NCBI GenBank assembly: GCA_024398835.1
Contig: JAKSIK010000014.1
Location: forward strand, 1-63,123
Reading direction: 5' to 3'
DNA: 63,123 nucleotides
Source: Fibrobacter sp.
Lineage (GTDB): Bacteria; Fibrobacterota; Fibrobacteria; Fibrobacterales; Fibrobacteraceae
The position numbers were made by a program, and so were the translations under genes. Shown here piece by piece: positions 17,114 through 26,555 of this stretch (the first letter of the stretch is position 1; the number at the start of each line of letters is the position of its first letter). Under the pieces are notes generated by a model that searched no databases, had not been told where the DNA came from, and saw only the letters and a program-made list of their open reading frames with translations.

Positions 17114-19482
17114 TATTTACCTTGAGTTTTTTTCCCAGTAGACTCAAACTTGTTCCGAGGGAATACGCAACGGAAGCCGATGCCATCAGACCAATAGCGA
17201 GGATCTTCGTCATCTCGAGTAGAGAGGTTCAGCAGCTTCTCTTTATCCTTCCAAGAACCGCCCTTGTAGACTTTGCTGGAACCAAACAAAGCTCCCGTGG
17301 GATTTGACTTCCCTATATAGAAGGAGAACATGAAATAGCGGTCGCGAGTCCATTCTGCCACATTGCCGGAAACATCGTACAAGCCCCAGGCGTTAGGCTT
17401 TTTGGAACCCACCTTTTGAGGGCCGTATGCGGCATCGGTCTTTTTTGCCTTATAAGAGTTGTCGCGATAGATGGCGTAATCTCCGGCTGTTGCGGAATCA
17501 CTAGTCCAGAGGAAGCCTTCATTGCTACCAGCACGAGCGGCAAATTCCCACTGGGCTTCGGTAGGCAAATCTCCATCCAGCATTTTGCACACCTCGCGGG
17601 CATCGTTCCAACTGATGTTGTGCACTGGCTTTTGGGCATCCTTGAATGAGGAGCGGTCATTGATACGTTTTGTAGTGTCTTCAATGGAGGCCATCAGTTG
17701 GATAAACAGATCCTGAGTCATTTCCTTCGTCATGATGGCAAAGGGAGACATGGTGACGACATTTCCATAATAGCGGAAACTTCCGGAATCAATCAAAGCC
17801 AGCTGGCCACGCATCTTGTCGTTCACAAGCTTCATTACAGGTTCCGGAGCCTTCACCTCTTCAGAGGAAGAGGAAACAGGAGCAACAACCTCAGAAGAGG
17901 AAGACAGCACTTCTACAGACGAAGAACTTTCCACTGGCTTTGGATTCAGCCACTCCTGAACTTCCTCCTGCTTAAAGATGTGTTCCGGCAAGACAAAGGC
18001 GCCCGTTGCCACATAAAGTTTCCCATTCACCTCCACTTCTAATTTTGTGTAGCGGTAATGATAGCGACGCGGAATCACATTATCCGTATAGACCCATACC
18101 GGTTTGTTGTTCTGCAAAGTGAAATAGACCTTCACACTGGAACTATTTTGGGAAAGCAATTCATAAAGAGTATCCATGGAAACTTCAGGAACCGTTCCAT
18201 TCCACGTCACATCGTAACGTGCACCGGCCATTCCAAAGTACAAGCTCAAAGATTTTACCTTGGTGATGGGTGCTGGAGGCAATTGGGCAGAATCCGCATT
18301 TAACGAGGAATCCGCTGTAGCCGGGAGCGAGGACGCCGGCAGGAAATTGGAGGATGCCACCGCAGGGCTCTCGGTTTGTGTCGAATCCGGGACCGGCGCC
18401 AAAGTATCAAACTCAGCCGTTACAGATGTGGGCATAAGCATTCCACGGAAAGGGAGCTTCTGCAGACTATCCAATTTTGCCTTCAAAACGGAATCAATTT
18501 CCTGCACACCACCCATCTTGGATTCACGCCAAATAGCCAATGCATTTTGACGTTTAGATTCATATTGATCGCGATAGAAGGCATATGTTTCATCTTCTGG
18601 CTCTATACCCAATAACGCGGCATCTTTAGGCTGAGGATATAGGCCATTAAATTCCATTGTGTCGACCACATCAACAGCGCTCTGTAGTTCCAATATGTAC
18701 GCATCGTGGAGGGCTTCCGTTTCTTCTAGAGTTTTCGCATTGACTACGGATTCCTTCGTCACCTTCAAATTCATCTGCTTTGCGGAAGATTTCTCCATAG
18801 GAAGAAGCGCAGGAGAAACAACAAGCACCTTGCCCATATTCAACACATCAATATCTACATACGGTAGATAATCCGGCGCGACAAAACTAAAGACATATGT
18901 ACCCGGCGCCGCAACAAATGGGAGACGGATATCATTATCCACCTTTTCATTCAAAATGGTAGCTGCAGCATTTTTCTGCTTCATATCAAACTTGATTACG
19001 CCAGGAAGCGGGTCCTCATTCAATACCTGCCAGCGGCCATTTTTCATAAAGAATAGTTTGGGAACGCGAGAAGAATAGATGTAGTCCTTGTCAAAATAAA
19101 TATCCGTTTCATCCTGGAAGGCACGAGCATTTTGCGTGGCATAAAAGCGGAGGTTTATCACTTCTAAAACTTTCAGGTGGTTCTTTTCCAAATTGAAGGC
19201 ATGAAGCTTCTGAAAATTTGTGGTATTGATGATTCCGCCTACCCATTGGAATTCCTTGGGGCCAAGTTTATGGCGCAAATAGATTTTTCCAGGCTGCAAA
19301 GGGAGAAAAGGTTTTTGAGCGACAAGAGTAATTCCATCTGTAGCCAGAGCCATTCCTGGAACAGGAGCCACAGTCTCACCCACCTTGAACTGGTCGGGGT
19401 TCACCTTGAAATTGCGATCGGCATCAGCCATTGCCAAAATCGGCAACAGAATCAGTAGCGGCAACAATCGTAAAAAGGACAT
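17113..19482 (-). CDS. Exported protein with C-terminal FGE-sulfatase-like domain and SSSS linker
   Basis: The 789-residue protein has a signal peptide (MSFLRLLPLLILLPILAMA). A long N-terminal half of unknown, beta-rich type is followed by an S/P/T-rich stretch (about 365-395), a middle domain (about 405-520), a linker with three SSSS clusters (about 525-555), and a formylglycine-generating-enzyme-like domain (about 570-775) recognisable from 'SGSFRYYG', 'PVHNISWNDAREVCKML', 'LPTEAQWEFAARAG', 'NAWGLYDVSGNVAEWTRDRY', 'YKGGSWKD' and 'IGFRCVF'. The cysteine pair used by true FGE is not evident, so the domain is probably structural or binding, as in many exported members. It has an AGGAGG ribosome-binding site and is coupled to the membrane protein downstream. 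Confidence 0.88.
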   Translation of the reverse strand: MSFLRLLPLLILLPILAMADADRNFKVNPDQFKVGETVAPVPGMALATDGITLVAQKPFLPLQPGKIYLRHKLGPKEFQWVGGIINTTNFQKLHAFNLEKNHLKVLEVINLRFYATQNARAFQDETDIYFDKDYIYSSRVPKLFFMKNGRWQVLNEDPLPGVIKFDMKQKNAAATILNEKVDNDIRLPFVAAPGTYVFSFVAPDYLPYVDIDVLNMGKVLVVSPALLPMEKSSAKQMNLKVTKESVVNAKTLEETEALHDAYILELQSAVDVVDTMEFNGLYPQPKDAALLGIEPEDETYAFYRDQYESKRQNALAIWRESKMGGVQEIDSVLKAKLDSLQKLPFRGMLMPTSVTAEFDTLAPVPDSTQTESPAVASSNFLPASSLPATADSSLNADSAQLPPAPITKVKSLSLYFGMAGARYDVTWNGTVPEVSMDTLYELLSQNSSSVKVYFTLQNNKPVWVYTDNVIPRRYHYRYTKLEVEVNGKLYVATGAFVLPEHIFKQEEVQEWLNPKPVESSSSVEVLSSSSEVVAPVSSSSEEVKAPEPVMKLVNDKMRGQLALIDSGSFRYYGNVVTMSPFAIMTKEMTQDLFIQLMASIEDTTKRINDRSSFKDAQKPVHNISWNDAREVCKMLDGDLPTEAQWEFAARAGSNEGFLWTSDSATAGDYAIYRDNSYKAKKTDAAYGPQKVGSKKPNAWGLYDVSGNVAEWTRDRYFMFSFYIGKSNPTGALFGSSKVYKGGSWKDKEKLLNLSTRDDEDPRYWSDGIGFRCVFPRNKFESTGKKTQGK

Positions 19483-19536
19483 AAGACCTCCTGTCAGGGG
19501 ACTTATAAAAGATATATAATTCTTGAGTTTTAATTT

Positions 19537-22500
19537 TTAGAGTTGGCCATTGGGGCCCATGTTCAGCAAATATCCACCCTTTGCGCCCCCCACAGGGCCA
19601 AGTTCAACCTTCCAATCGGCAAGGCGTATGATATCCGGATGGTGTTCGATGACAATGACGGTATCGCCACGGGCGGAAAGACGGCGAAGAAGGTTCCAAA
19701 GGGTTTGAATGTCCTTCAAATGAAGACCCGTAGTAGGTTCATCCAGCAGGAACACATTGTTGAACGCTTTATCCTTATTGGGGCGTTTCGCCAGTTCCGC
19801 AGCCAGTTTGAGGCGCTGATTTTCGCCACCGCTCATAGTAGTGACAGACTGGCCGAGCTTCACATAGGAAAGGCCTACGTCCCGCAGGATTTCCAGCTTG
19901 GGAAGAATCTTCGGTTGATCCTTGAAGAACTCGCAAGCTTCGGAGATGCGCATATCCAGCACCTCAGCGATGTTCTTCCCCTTGAATTTGACGGTAAGGG
20001 TTTCCTGATTATAGCGGCTGCCACCGCAGGCGTCACAGACTTCCCACACATCGCTGAGGAAGTGCATCTCCACAGAGATGGCTCCACGACCTTCGCAAAC
20101 GGGGCAGCGGCCTCGGGCCAGATTGTAACTGAACCGCCCGTAGTCAAAGCCCTTGACCTTGGACTGTTCCAATTTGCTGAAGAGTTTGCGGATGTCGTCA
20201 AAGACGCCAGTATAACTTGCAGGCGTACTGCGAGGAGTGCCCGAAATAGGACTCTGGTCCACCAATTGCACCTGGCCTGACTGCTTTTTGCGACCGCGGG
20301 CCTGGAACTTTCGGGTAAGCGCCGGGAAGATTTCATCCATCACCAAGGAACTCTTGCCGGAACCCGAAACGCCACAGACTACGCTGATGGCACCCTTGGG
20401 GAATTTTACAGACAAATTCTTTAAGTTGTTCTTATTCAGATTTTTGAATTCGTAAAATTCCGTTGCATTGGGGCCATCTTCGCGAATAGGGATTGCAGCA
20501 ATCTCGTTTGCCATGGGAATGGACTGGGTCAGATACTTGACGGTAACGCTATCCGGGAAACGCTGCATTGCATAAGGTTTGGAAAGTTCCTTGGGAGAGC
20601 CCTCCGCAACAACCTCGCCGCCAAATTCGCCAGCGGCAGGCCCCATATCAATGATGTGGTCTGCGGCACGCATCATATTCATGTCGTGTTCCACCACCAC
20701 GAGAGTATTGCCCAAGTCACGCAGGCGGTAGAGAGAATCCAGAAGCTTGGCGGTATCACTTTCATGAAGGCCCACAGTGGGTTCATCCAGAACATAGAGG
20801 ACGCCTTCCAGACCACTCCCGATTTGGGAAGCCAGACGAATGCGCTGGGCTTCCCCACCGCTCAAGGTATCGCCCGCGCGATCGAGCCCGATATAACCGA
20901 GGCCCACACTGCTGAGAAAATCCAAACGCCCGATGATTTCTTTGAGAAGAGGAGCGGCAACTTTCGCCTTGCCTTCCCCATTCTTTTCGCCCGCAAAGTC
21001 CAGATGCGCAAACCAATCCCGAGCCTCGTCGATACTCATGTGGTTCACGTCCATGATGTTCTTGCCATTGATGCGGACCGCCAGATATTCCGGCTTCAAG
21101 CGCTCCCCATGACAGTCGGGGCATTCCGTGCCGTCTTTGAAGTGGCCAAGCCCGAGACAGGTTTCGCAGGCGCCCCAATGGGTATTGAAACTGAACAGTT
21201 TTGGATTGAGAACGCTGTCCATGTACCAGCCGCACTTGGCACAACCCGGCTTTTGAGAACAAGCCAGACGTTCCCCGCTTTCCTGCTGGATATGGAGAAT
21301 GCCGTTACCGTCCCGATAGGCGCGTTCAAAGGCTTCCACCAGGCGGGCGCGATTTTCTTCCTTCACGATGACCTGGTCCACGATGGCAAGCACTTGTTTT
21401 TCCCGCGTGGGAATTTTCGGTAGCGGAAGTTCCACCGGTTTGGCCCCGAAATAGGCTTTACGGTAGCCCTTCTCCGTCAGGATTTTTGAAAGCGTCACGA
21501 CATTCTTTATTTCGAAGGGAGCGAGAATGGTGAGCATCTTTTTTGCAGAAGTGTCAAAGGCGTACTGCATGAGTTCGCCCACAGCATAGCTATTGACAGG
21601 CTTTCCGCAATGGAGGCAGTGTGCGGTACCTACGCGAGCCCAGAGGATGCGGAAGTAGTCGTAGATTTCTGTAAGAGTGGCGACGGTACTGCGAGGACTC
21701 TTACTGGCACTGCCCTGATCGATGGCAATGGCCGGAGCGAGGCCGGAGATAGAGTCGATGCTCCCGCGGTCCGGACGTCCGAGGAAACGCCGAGCGTAGG
21801 TGCTGAGGGTTTCCACAAAGCGGCGCTGGCCCTCACTGAAGAGGGTATGGAAAGCAAGGCTGGATTTTCCGGAACCGGAAACGCCTGTAATTACCGTTAG
21901 TTTGTGACGCGGGATAGTGACATCAATGTTTTTGAGATTGTGCTTTCGGGCCCCATGGACTTCAATATCCAGAGAATAATCCTTGCCCGGCTCCAAACTG
22001 CGGTCAAAATGTTTATTCTCACCGTGTTTCTTCGCAAGAATCGGTGCGAGATAGCGGCCCGTTTCGCTCTTTTTGCATTTGGCGATAACTTCCGGTGCAC
22101 CGCAAGCTATAATCTGCCCGCCCTTCTCGCCAGCATCGGGCCCTAAATCGATAATCCAGTCCGCACACTTGATGACATCCAGGTTGTGCTCGATGACCAC
22201 CACGCTGTTGCCTAGGCTACGCAGGCGGTTCAGGCACTCCAGCAATTTGCGGATATCTTCAAAGTGGAGACCCGTGGTAGGTTCGTCCAGCAGGTATAAG
22301 GTTTTACCTGTACCCGGGCGGCGAAGTTCCGCCGCAATCTTGACACGCTGTGCTTCGCCACCCGACAGCGTGGTGGACGGCTGACCAAGACGCAAGTATC
22401 CAAGCCCCACCTCTTTCAAGAGAGAAAGTGGCCCCGCAATCTTCGGGATGTTCTTGAAGAATTCGCAGGCTTCGTCAATGCTCATTTCCAGAACATCATG

Positions 22501-24807
22501 AATGTTCTTTCCGTTATAATAAACTTCACAAGTAGCGTCATTGAACCGCTTGCCATCGCAAACTTCGCAGGTCACCTGAACGCTGGGCAAGATGTGCATA
22601 TCCACAATCTTCACACCCGCCCCTTCGCAAGCGTCACAGCGGCCACCCTTCACATTGAAACTGTAGCGGCTCTTGGTATAACCGCGAACTTTGCTTTCGG
22701 GGAGGCTCGCAAACAAATCGCGGATATCATCCCAAATCTTCGTGTAGGTTGCAGGATTGCTCCTCGGCGTGCGACCAATAGGCGTCTGGTCGATTTCGAT
22801 GACCTTGTCCAGATTTTCCAGGCCTTCCAGATGGTCAAACTTCCCCGGGACTTCTTCTGCATTGAAGAAATAGCGGGCCAATTCGCGGCGCAGAATCTGA
22901 TTCACTAGCGTACTTTTTCCGGAACCCGAAACTCCCGTCACAACCGTAAACGCTCCATCCAGCGGAATCGCCACATCAATGTTTTTCAGGTTGTTTTCCG
23001 CAGCGCCAAAAATTTTCAGCCAGTGGGAATCCTTTCCAATCTTTTTGCGCTCCCTGGGAATTTCGATGGACTTTCGACCGCTAAGGTAGGCGCCCGTCAA
23101 TGAAGATTTGTTCTTCTCCAATTCCTCCACAGGGCCCGCGGCAATAACGCGACCGCCTTCCACACCAGCGCCCGGCCCCACATCCACCACGTAATCCGCA
23201 TGGCGCATAGTGTCTTCGTCATGCTCCACAATGATGAGGCTGTTGCCCTGAGCGCGCAACTTCTCCAGCATTTCCAGGAGTTTATCATTATCACGAGGAT
23301 GAAGACCGATGCTGGGTTCATCCATCACATACAACACGCCCTGAAGGCCCGCACCTACGGCACTTGCCAAGCGAATGCGTTGTGCCTCGCCGCCACTGAG
23401 CGTGGCCGCCTTGCGGCTGATATTCAAGTAGCCGAGGCCCACCGCCTGCAAAAATCCCAGACGGCCGCGAATCTCACGGAAAATTTCCCGACCAATCCGC
23501 TGTTCCCTATCACTCAACTGCAGTTTGTTGAAAAAATCCACCGATTTTTCAATGGACCAGTCCGTCACTTCGCAAATGTTGTGACCATGAAATTCTACGG
23601 CAGCCGCAATGCGATTGATGCGGGTTCCCTTGCACTCCGGGCAATCCCCAATCTGCATGAATCTGCGGAAGTGGTAGATGTGCCACATATCCCACAGCTC
23701 CTGCATCACCGTGATGGCGCCCTTCTCGGAACCGCTGGGAGTGCCATACAAAATGGCGTGCTGCTGAGCAGGTTTTAGTTTGTACCAAGGCGTATCCAGA
23801 GTGAAATGCATTTCATTCGCGATAGTGCACAAATTACGCCAACCAAAATCACTGAACAGCACATCACCCGTATCCTTCTTCTGGCAGGCAAGTGCGCCCT
23901 GCTTCAAGGAAAGACTCTTATCTGGGACCACCAGGTTTTCATCAAAAACACAATTCTCGCCAAGACCCTTACAGGCAGGGCAGCGGCCCTTGGGGTCGTT
24001 AAAACTGAAAAAGCGGGGCTCCAGTTCCGGAATGGAAATGCCGCATTTAGGACAAGCTAACAGCGTGCCTTGCAAACGATAATCGTTCTCGCCCAAAATG
24101 AAGGAAACCAACTTCCCTTCCGTGAGCTTCAAGGCACCTTCGATGGCCTCCCGAACGCGGGACATGTTCCGCCGCTCCAGACTGGTACGGTCAATCACCG
24201 CCTCGATGGTATGCTTTTCGTAGCGGACCAGCTGAGGGACTTCTTCAATGCGATAAATCGTCCCGTCCACGCGGGCGCGAGCGAAGCCATTCTCCTTCAG
24301 TTCCGCAAGTTCCTTGCGGTATTCGCCCTTGCGCTCCTGCACGATGGGCGCCATAATGATGATAGGCTTGTTCTCTTCGCTAGCGTAAAGGTTATCTACA
24401 ATCTGGTCTACAGACTGGGCCTTGATAATTCGGCCACAATTGGGGCAGTGCGGCACACCCAAGCGGGCAAAAAGCAAACGGTAATGGTCTAGAATCTCCA
24501 CCACCGTCCCCACCGTACTGCGCGGGTTCCGGTTCACCGTCTTCTGGTCAATGGAGATGGTTGGAGAAATACCGCGGACGCTCTCCACATCAGGGCGCTT
24601 CATGCGGCCGATGAACTGGCGTGCATAAGCGGAAAGAGACTCCACAAATCGACGCTGACCTTCCTGAAAAACCGTATCGAAGGCAAGGCTAGATTTGCCA
24701 GACCCAGACACACCCGTCACCACCACCAGAGAATCACGGGGAATGGTCAAATCCACATGGTTCAGGTTGTGCTCGTGTGCATCGCGGATGATGAGAGACT
24801 TCGTCAT
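19537..24807 (-). CDS. uvrA: Double-length UvrA (two UvrA units fused)
   Basis: The 1756-residue protein is the damage-recognition ATPase of nucleotide excision repair, twice the usual length of about 940. Four Walker A motifs GVSGSGKS lie near residues 36, 626, 972 and 1481, each paired with an ABC signature (LSGGEAQR three times, MSGGENQR once). Each half carries its own zinc-binding CxxC sets (e.g. 'CPKCG..CPACKG', 'CDACEG..CEVCDG', 'CETCLG..CPDCHG', 'CPVCEG..CDACGG'). The halves join near residue 940. Chlamydiae have a comparable fused UvrA. ATG 24807 is chosen over an upstream GTG (24816) that would fall 3 bases after the -10 box. The promoter carries a palindrome (see separate entry). 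Confidence 0.95.
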   Translation of the reverse strand: MTKSLIIRDAHEHNLNHVDLTIPRDSLVVVTGVSGSGKSSLAFDTVFQEGQRRFVESLSAYARQFIGRMKRPDVESVRGISPTISIDQKTVNRNPRSTVGTVVEILDHYRLLFARLGVPHCPNCGRIIKAQSVDQIVDNLYASEENKPIIIMAPIVQERKGEYRKELAELKENGFARARVDGTIYRIEEVPQLVRYEKHTIEAVIDRTSLERRNMSRVREAIEGALKLTEGKLVSFILGENDYRLQGTLLACPKCGISIPELEPRFFSFNDPKGRCPACKGLGENCVFDENLVVPDKSLSLKQGALACQKKDTGDVLFSDFGWRNLCTIANEMHFTLDTPWYKLKPAQQHAILYGTPSGSEKGAITVMQELWDMWHIYHFRRFMQIGDCPECKGTRINRIAAAVEFHGHNICEVTDWSIEKSVDFFNKLQLSDREQRIGREIFREIRGRLGFLQAVGLGYLNISRKAATLSGGEAQRIRLASAVGAGLQGVLYVMDEPSIGLHPRDNDKLLEMLEKLRAQGNSLIIVEHDEDTMRHADYVVDVGPGAGVEGGRVIAAGPVEELEKNKSSLTGAYLSGRKSIEIPRERKKIGKDSHWLKIFGAAENNLKNIDVAIPLDGAFTVVTGVSGSGKSTLVNQILRRELARYFFNAEEVPGKFDHLEGLENLDKVIEIDQTPIGRTPRSNPATYTKIWDDIRDLFASLPESKVRGYTKSRYSFNVKGGRCDACEGAGVKIVDMHILPSVQVTCEVCDGKRFNDATCEVYYNGKNIHDVLEMSIDEACEFFKNIPKIAGPLSLLKEVGLGYLRLGQPSTTLSGGEAQRVKIAAELRRPGTGKTLYLLDEPTTGLHFEDIRKLLECLNRLRSLGNSVVVIEHNLDVIKCADWIIDLGPDAGEKGGQIIACGAPEVIAKCKKSETGRYLAPILAKKHGENKHFDRSLEPGKDYSLDIEVHGARKHNLKNIDVTIPRHKLTVITGVSGSGKSSLAFHTLFSEGQRRFVETLSTYARRFLGRPDRGSIDSISGLAPAIAIDQGSASKSPRSTVATLTEIYDYFRILWARVGTAHCLHCGKPVNSYAVGELMQYAFDTSAKKMLTILAPFEIKNVVTLSKILTEKGYRKAYFGAKPVELPLPKIPTREKQVLAIVDQVIVKEENRARLVEAFERAYRDGNGILHIQQESGERLACSQKPGCAKCGWYMDSVLNPKLFSFNTHWGACETCLGLGHFKDGTECPDCHGERLKPEYLAVRINGKNIMDVNHMSIDEARDWFAHLDFAGEKNGEGKAKVAAPLLKEIIGRLDFLSSVGLGYIGLDRAGDTLSGGEAQRIRLASQIGSGLEGVLYVLDEPTVGLHESDTAKLLDSLYRLRDLGNTLVVVEHDMNMMRAADHIIDMGPAAGEFGGEVVAEGSPKELSKPYAMQRFPDSVTVKYLTQSIPMANEIAAIPIREDGPNATEFYEFKNLNKNNLKNLSVKFPKGAISVVCGVSGSGKSSLVMDEIFPALTRKFQARGRKKQSGQVQLVDQSPISGTPRSTPASYTGVFDDIRKLFSKLEQSKVKGFDYGRFSYNLARGRCPVCEGRGAISVEMHFLSDVWEVCDACGGSRYNQETLTVKFKGKNIAEVLDMRISEACEFFKDQPKILPKLEILRDVGLSYVKLGQSVTTMSGGENQRLKLAAELAKRPNKDKAFNNVFLLDEPTTGLHLKDIQTLWNLLRRLSARGDTVIVIEHHPDIIRLADWKVELGPVGGAKGGYLLNMGPNGQL

Positions 24808-24814
24808 AGACTGC

Positions 24815-24834
24815 ACAAATGTATAAACATTTGT
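24815..24834. promoter_or_regulatory. Palindromic candidate operator over the uvrA -10 box
   Basis: ACAAATGT-ATAA-ACATTTGT is a perfect 8-bp inverted repeat covering the -10 box, the position of a repressor operator. An overlapping TATAC-ATTT-GTGCA reading resembles half of the TGCNC-N4-GTGCA LexA motif that I recall for Fibrobacter. Function is inferred. Confidence 0.5.
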
Positions 24835-24847
24835 AGAGTTCTGTCAA
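24820..24847 (-). promoter_or_regulatory. uvrA promoter
   Basis: On the minus strand a perfect -35 TTGACA (24842-24847), 16-base spacer and TATACA (24820-24825) lie 12 bases from the ATG. This predicts a leader of only about five bases, with no ribosome-binding site. Confidence 0.75.
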
Positions 24848-24881
24848 GCCAATCTGCACAGTAGACTAGAACGCTATGGGG

Positions 24882-26405
24882 CTAGTCCTTGAGGCAACGA
24901 ACAGAGTTCGCGTGGTTCTTACGGCCGTAGTACAGGTCAACATTCTCGTAGTGGTAGTACAAATACATGGTGTAGGCGACGTCGCTACCGTCCTCGCTAG
25001 ACGACCAGAAGTCGGCGCCGTAGCCGGCATTGAAGAAAAAGCCATCGAAGCTTCTGCTGCCTGCAGGGAGAGCGGATAAGCCGTAGTAGTCGATACCCTT
25101 GGTTGACTCGGGGTAATAGTTCCATCCTTCCTCCGACTTCAACATTCTACCAGCAACATTTTCTCCTCCAACGTTCGTGATCAAGGTGTCCCATTCTGCG
25201 TATGTCGGCAGGTGCCAGCCTTCAGGGCAAATACCCTGCACAACGGTCGGCAGAGTACAGGTCTCACCATAACCACAAGTCTGGAGGTCGTCAGCATCGT
25301 TTGCCAAGGCAACGGAGTCAATAGCTGCCGCCCAGGTGTACAGGCGGCCGTACTTGGAGCAGTTAGAAGCCGCGTCATCATAGCAGCCGCTCCAGGCATA
25401 TTCGCCCATACTTGACACATTACCTGGGTCATAGTTCAGGTTCTGTGCCATCCAAGTCTGGGTGCCGATGGTCACCACCTTGTACACCTGGTCGTCGCGG
25501 GTGTCCAGGATTTCGCCATAGGTGATGCCGCTCTTCAGATATGTGGACGGGGCGGCATCCTTGCAAGTATGGCCCGCAGGGCAGTGATTCTCATAGTACC
25601 CCGCCGACATCACCCCTTCAGGGAATACAACCGAAGAACTGCTCTCTTCCTCGCTGGAGCTACTTTCCTCTTCACTGCTGGAGGAAACCTCGAAACTGCT
25701 ACTAGATTGCTTCGCAGACGAGCTGCTCGCAATGACGCTGGAAGAAGAACTTTCCTCTTCACTACTGGAAGAAACTTCTTCGCTGCTACTGGATTCTTCC
25801 GCAGATGAACTGCTCGCAATGACGTTGGAAGAAGAACTTTCCTCTTCACTGGAACTACTCCCTTCAGCAGAAGATGAACCAATCTCAGCACTGCTGCTGG
25901 AGGCTTGAATAAGTTCATCCAAATCAATAGTTACCACAGAATTGACGCAGGTAATGGTCAGCACATTTCCTTCTCTTGAGACTTCACAGTTTTTTCCGTC
26001 ACCACCGTCATTACCATCTTCACCATCCGCACCCGGTTCACCCTTTTCTCCATTCCAAATCGTACCGACAACTGTTTCGCCGCAGGTCACCTCAAGCCCT
26101 TCGAGGCCTGCGGAGTCCTTCACCGGCTTTGCCGTGCAACTTGAGCCGTCTTTACCGATACCGTCAGCGCCCTTGAGCGTCAGCCAGTTTTTTCCCTCGC
26201 AGACAAATACTTCGCTGGAATCTGTCACGAAGAGCATGTCACCCACATTCGTCGTGTCGCATTTTTGCTTCGAGAGTTCTAGGCCGGCATCAAGCACTGC
26301 CATGCCGTCTTGATGGATTTCCGTCACCTCGGTAACGTCGTCGCCACAGGCAGCGAGAAGTGCGAATGTCGCGGAAAAAACTGTAGCGAGAAGGAACTTT
26401 TTCAT
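24882..26405 (-). CDS. FISUMP-domain lipoprotein with collagen-like and Ser-rich linkers
   Basis: The 507-residue lipoprotein has a lipobox (LLAAC, about Cys20). An N-terminal region ends in a short collagen-like stretch (GEKGEPGADGEDGNDGGDGK, about 123-142), then comes a beta segment, and then a Ser/Glu linker of about 95 residues with many SSSS blocks (about 168-262). The C-terminal FISUMP domain (TIGR02145, Fibrobacter succinogenes major paralogous domain, about 290-507) has the marker phrases 'VVTIGTQTWMAQNLNY', 'GRLYTWAAA', 'CPEGWHLPTYAEWDTL', 'GLSALPAGSR', 'FWSSSE' and 'SVRCLKD'. It is a surface protein of unknown activity with even Cys pairs, probably disulfide bonded. It has an AAGGGA ribosome-binding site and a normal leader. 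Confidence 0.95.
   Translation of the reverse strand: MKKFLLATVFSATFALLAACGDDVTEVTEIHQDGMAVLDAGLELSKQKCDTTNVGDMLFVTDSSEVFVCEGKNWLTLKGADGIGKDGSSCTAKPVKDSAGLEGLEVTCGETVVGTIWNGEKGEPGADGEDGNDGGDGKNCEVSREGNVLTITCVNSVVTIDLDELIQASSSSAEIGSSSAEGSSSSEEESSSSNVIASSSSAEESSSSEEVSSSSEEESSSSSVIASSSSAKQSSSSFEVSSSSEEESSSSEEESSSSVVFPEGVMSAGYYENHCPAGHTCKDAAPSTYLKSGITYGEILDTRDDQVYKVVTIGTQTWMAQNLNYDPGNVSSMGEYAWSGCYDDAASNCSKYGRLYTWAAAIDSVALANDADDLQTCGYGETCTLPTVVQGICPEGWHLPTYAEWDTLITNVGGENVAGRMLKSEEGWNYYPESTKGIDYYGLSALPAGSRSFDGFFFNAGYGADFWSSSEDGSDVAYTMYLYYHYENVDLYYGRKNHANSVRCLKD
25705..25737. repeat. REP-like hairpin repeat inside the FISUMP linker (copy 4)
   Basis: The plus strand starts GATTGC and ends CTCGCAATGACG with an inner GCAG/CTGC pair. 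It is in frame and encodes VIASSSSAKQS. A related but degraded copy (right arm intact, 25813-25824) encodes VIASSSSAEE. Confidence 0.6.
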
Positions 26406-26510
26406 GACACAATCCCTTTTGTATGAATTTCGTAAGAAAATGTAGAAAATTCCCCAGAATGACTTGCGGACGGGACATCAGTTTAGCCTAGCAGAGCTAT
26501 TTCCGATTTT

Positions 26511-26539
26511 TTGCTAGTATAACTTGAAAAAACTATATT
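26511..26539 (+). promoter_or_regulatory. Promoter of the nitroreductase-like gene
   Basis: TTGCTA (26511-26516), a 17-base spacer and TATATT (26534-26539) are visible. The ATG follows 16 bases later with GGAGG between, so here the leader does hold a ribosome-binding site. Confidence 0.6.
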
Positions 26540-26555
26540 CATTGTGGAGGTTCTC

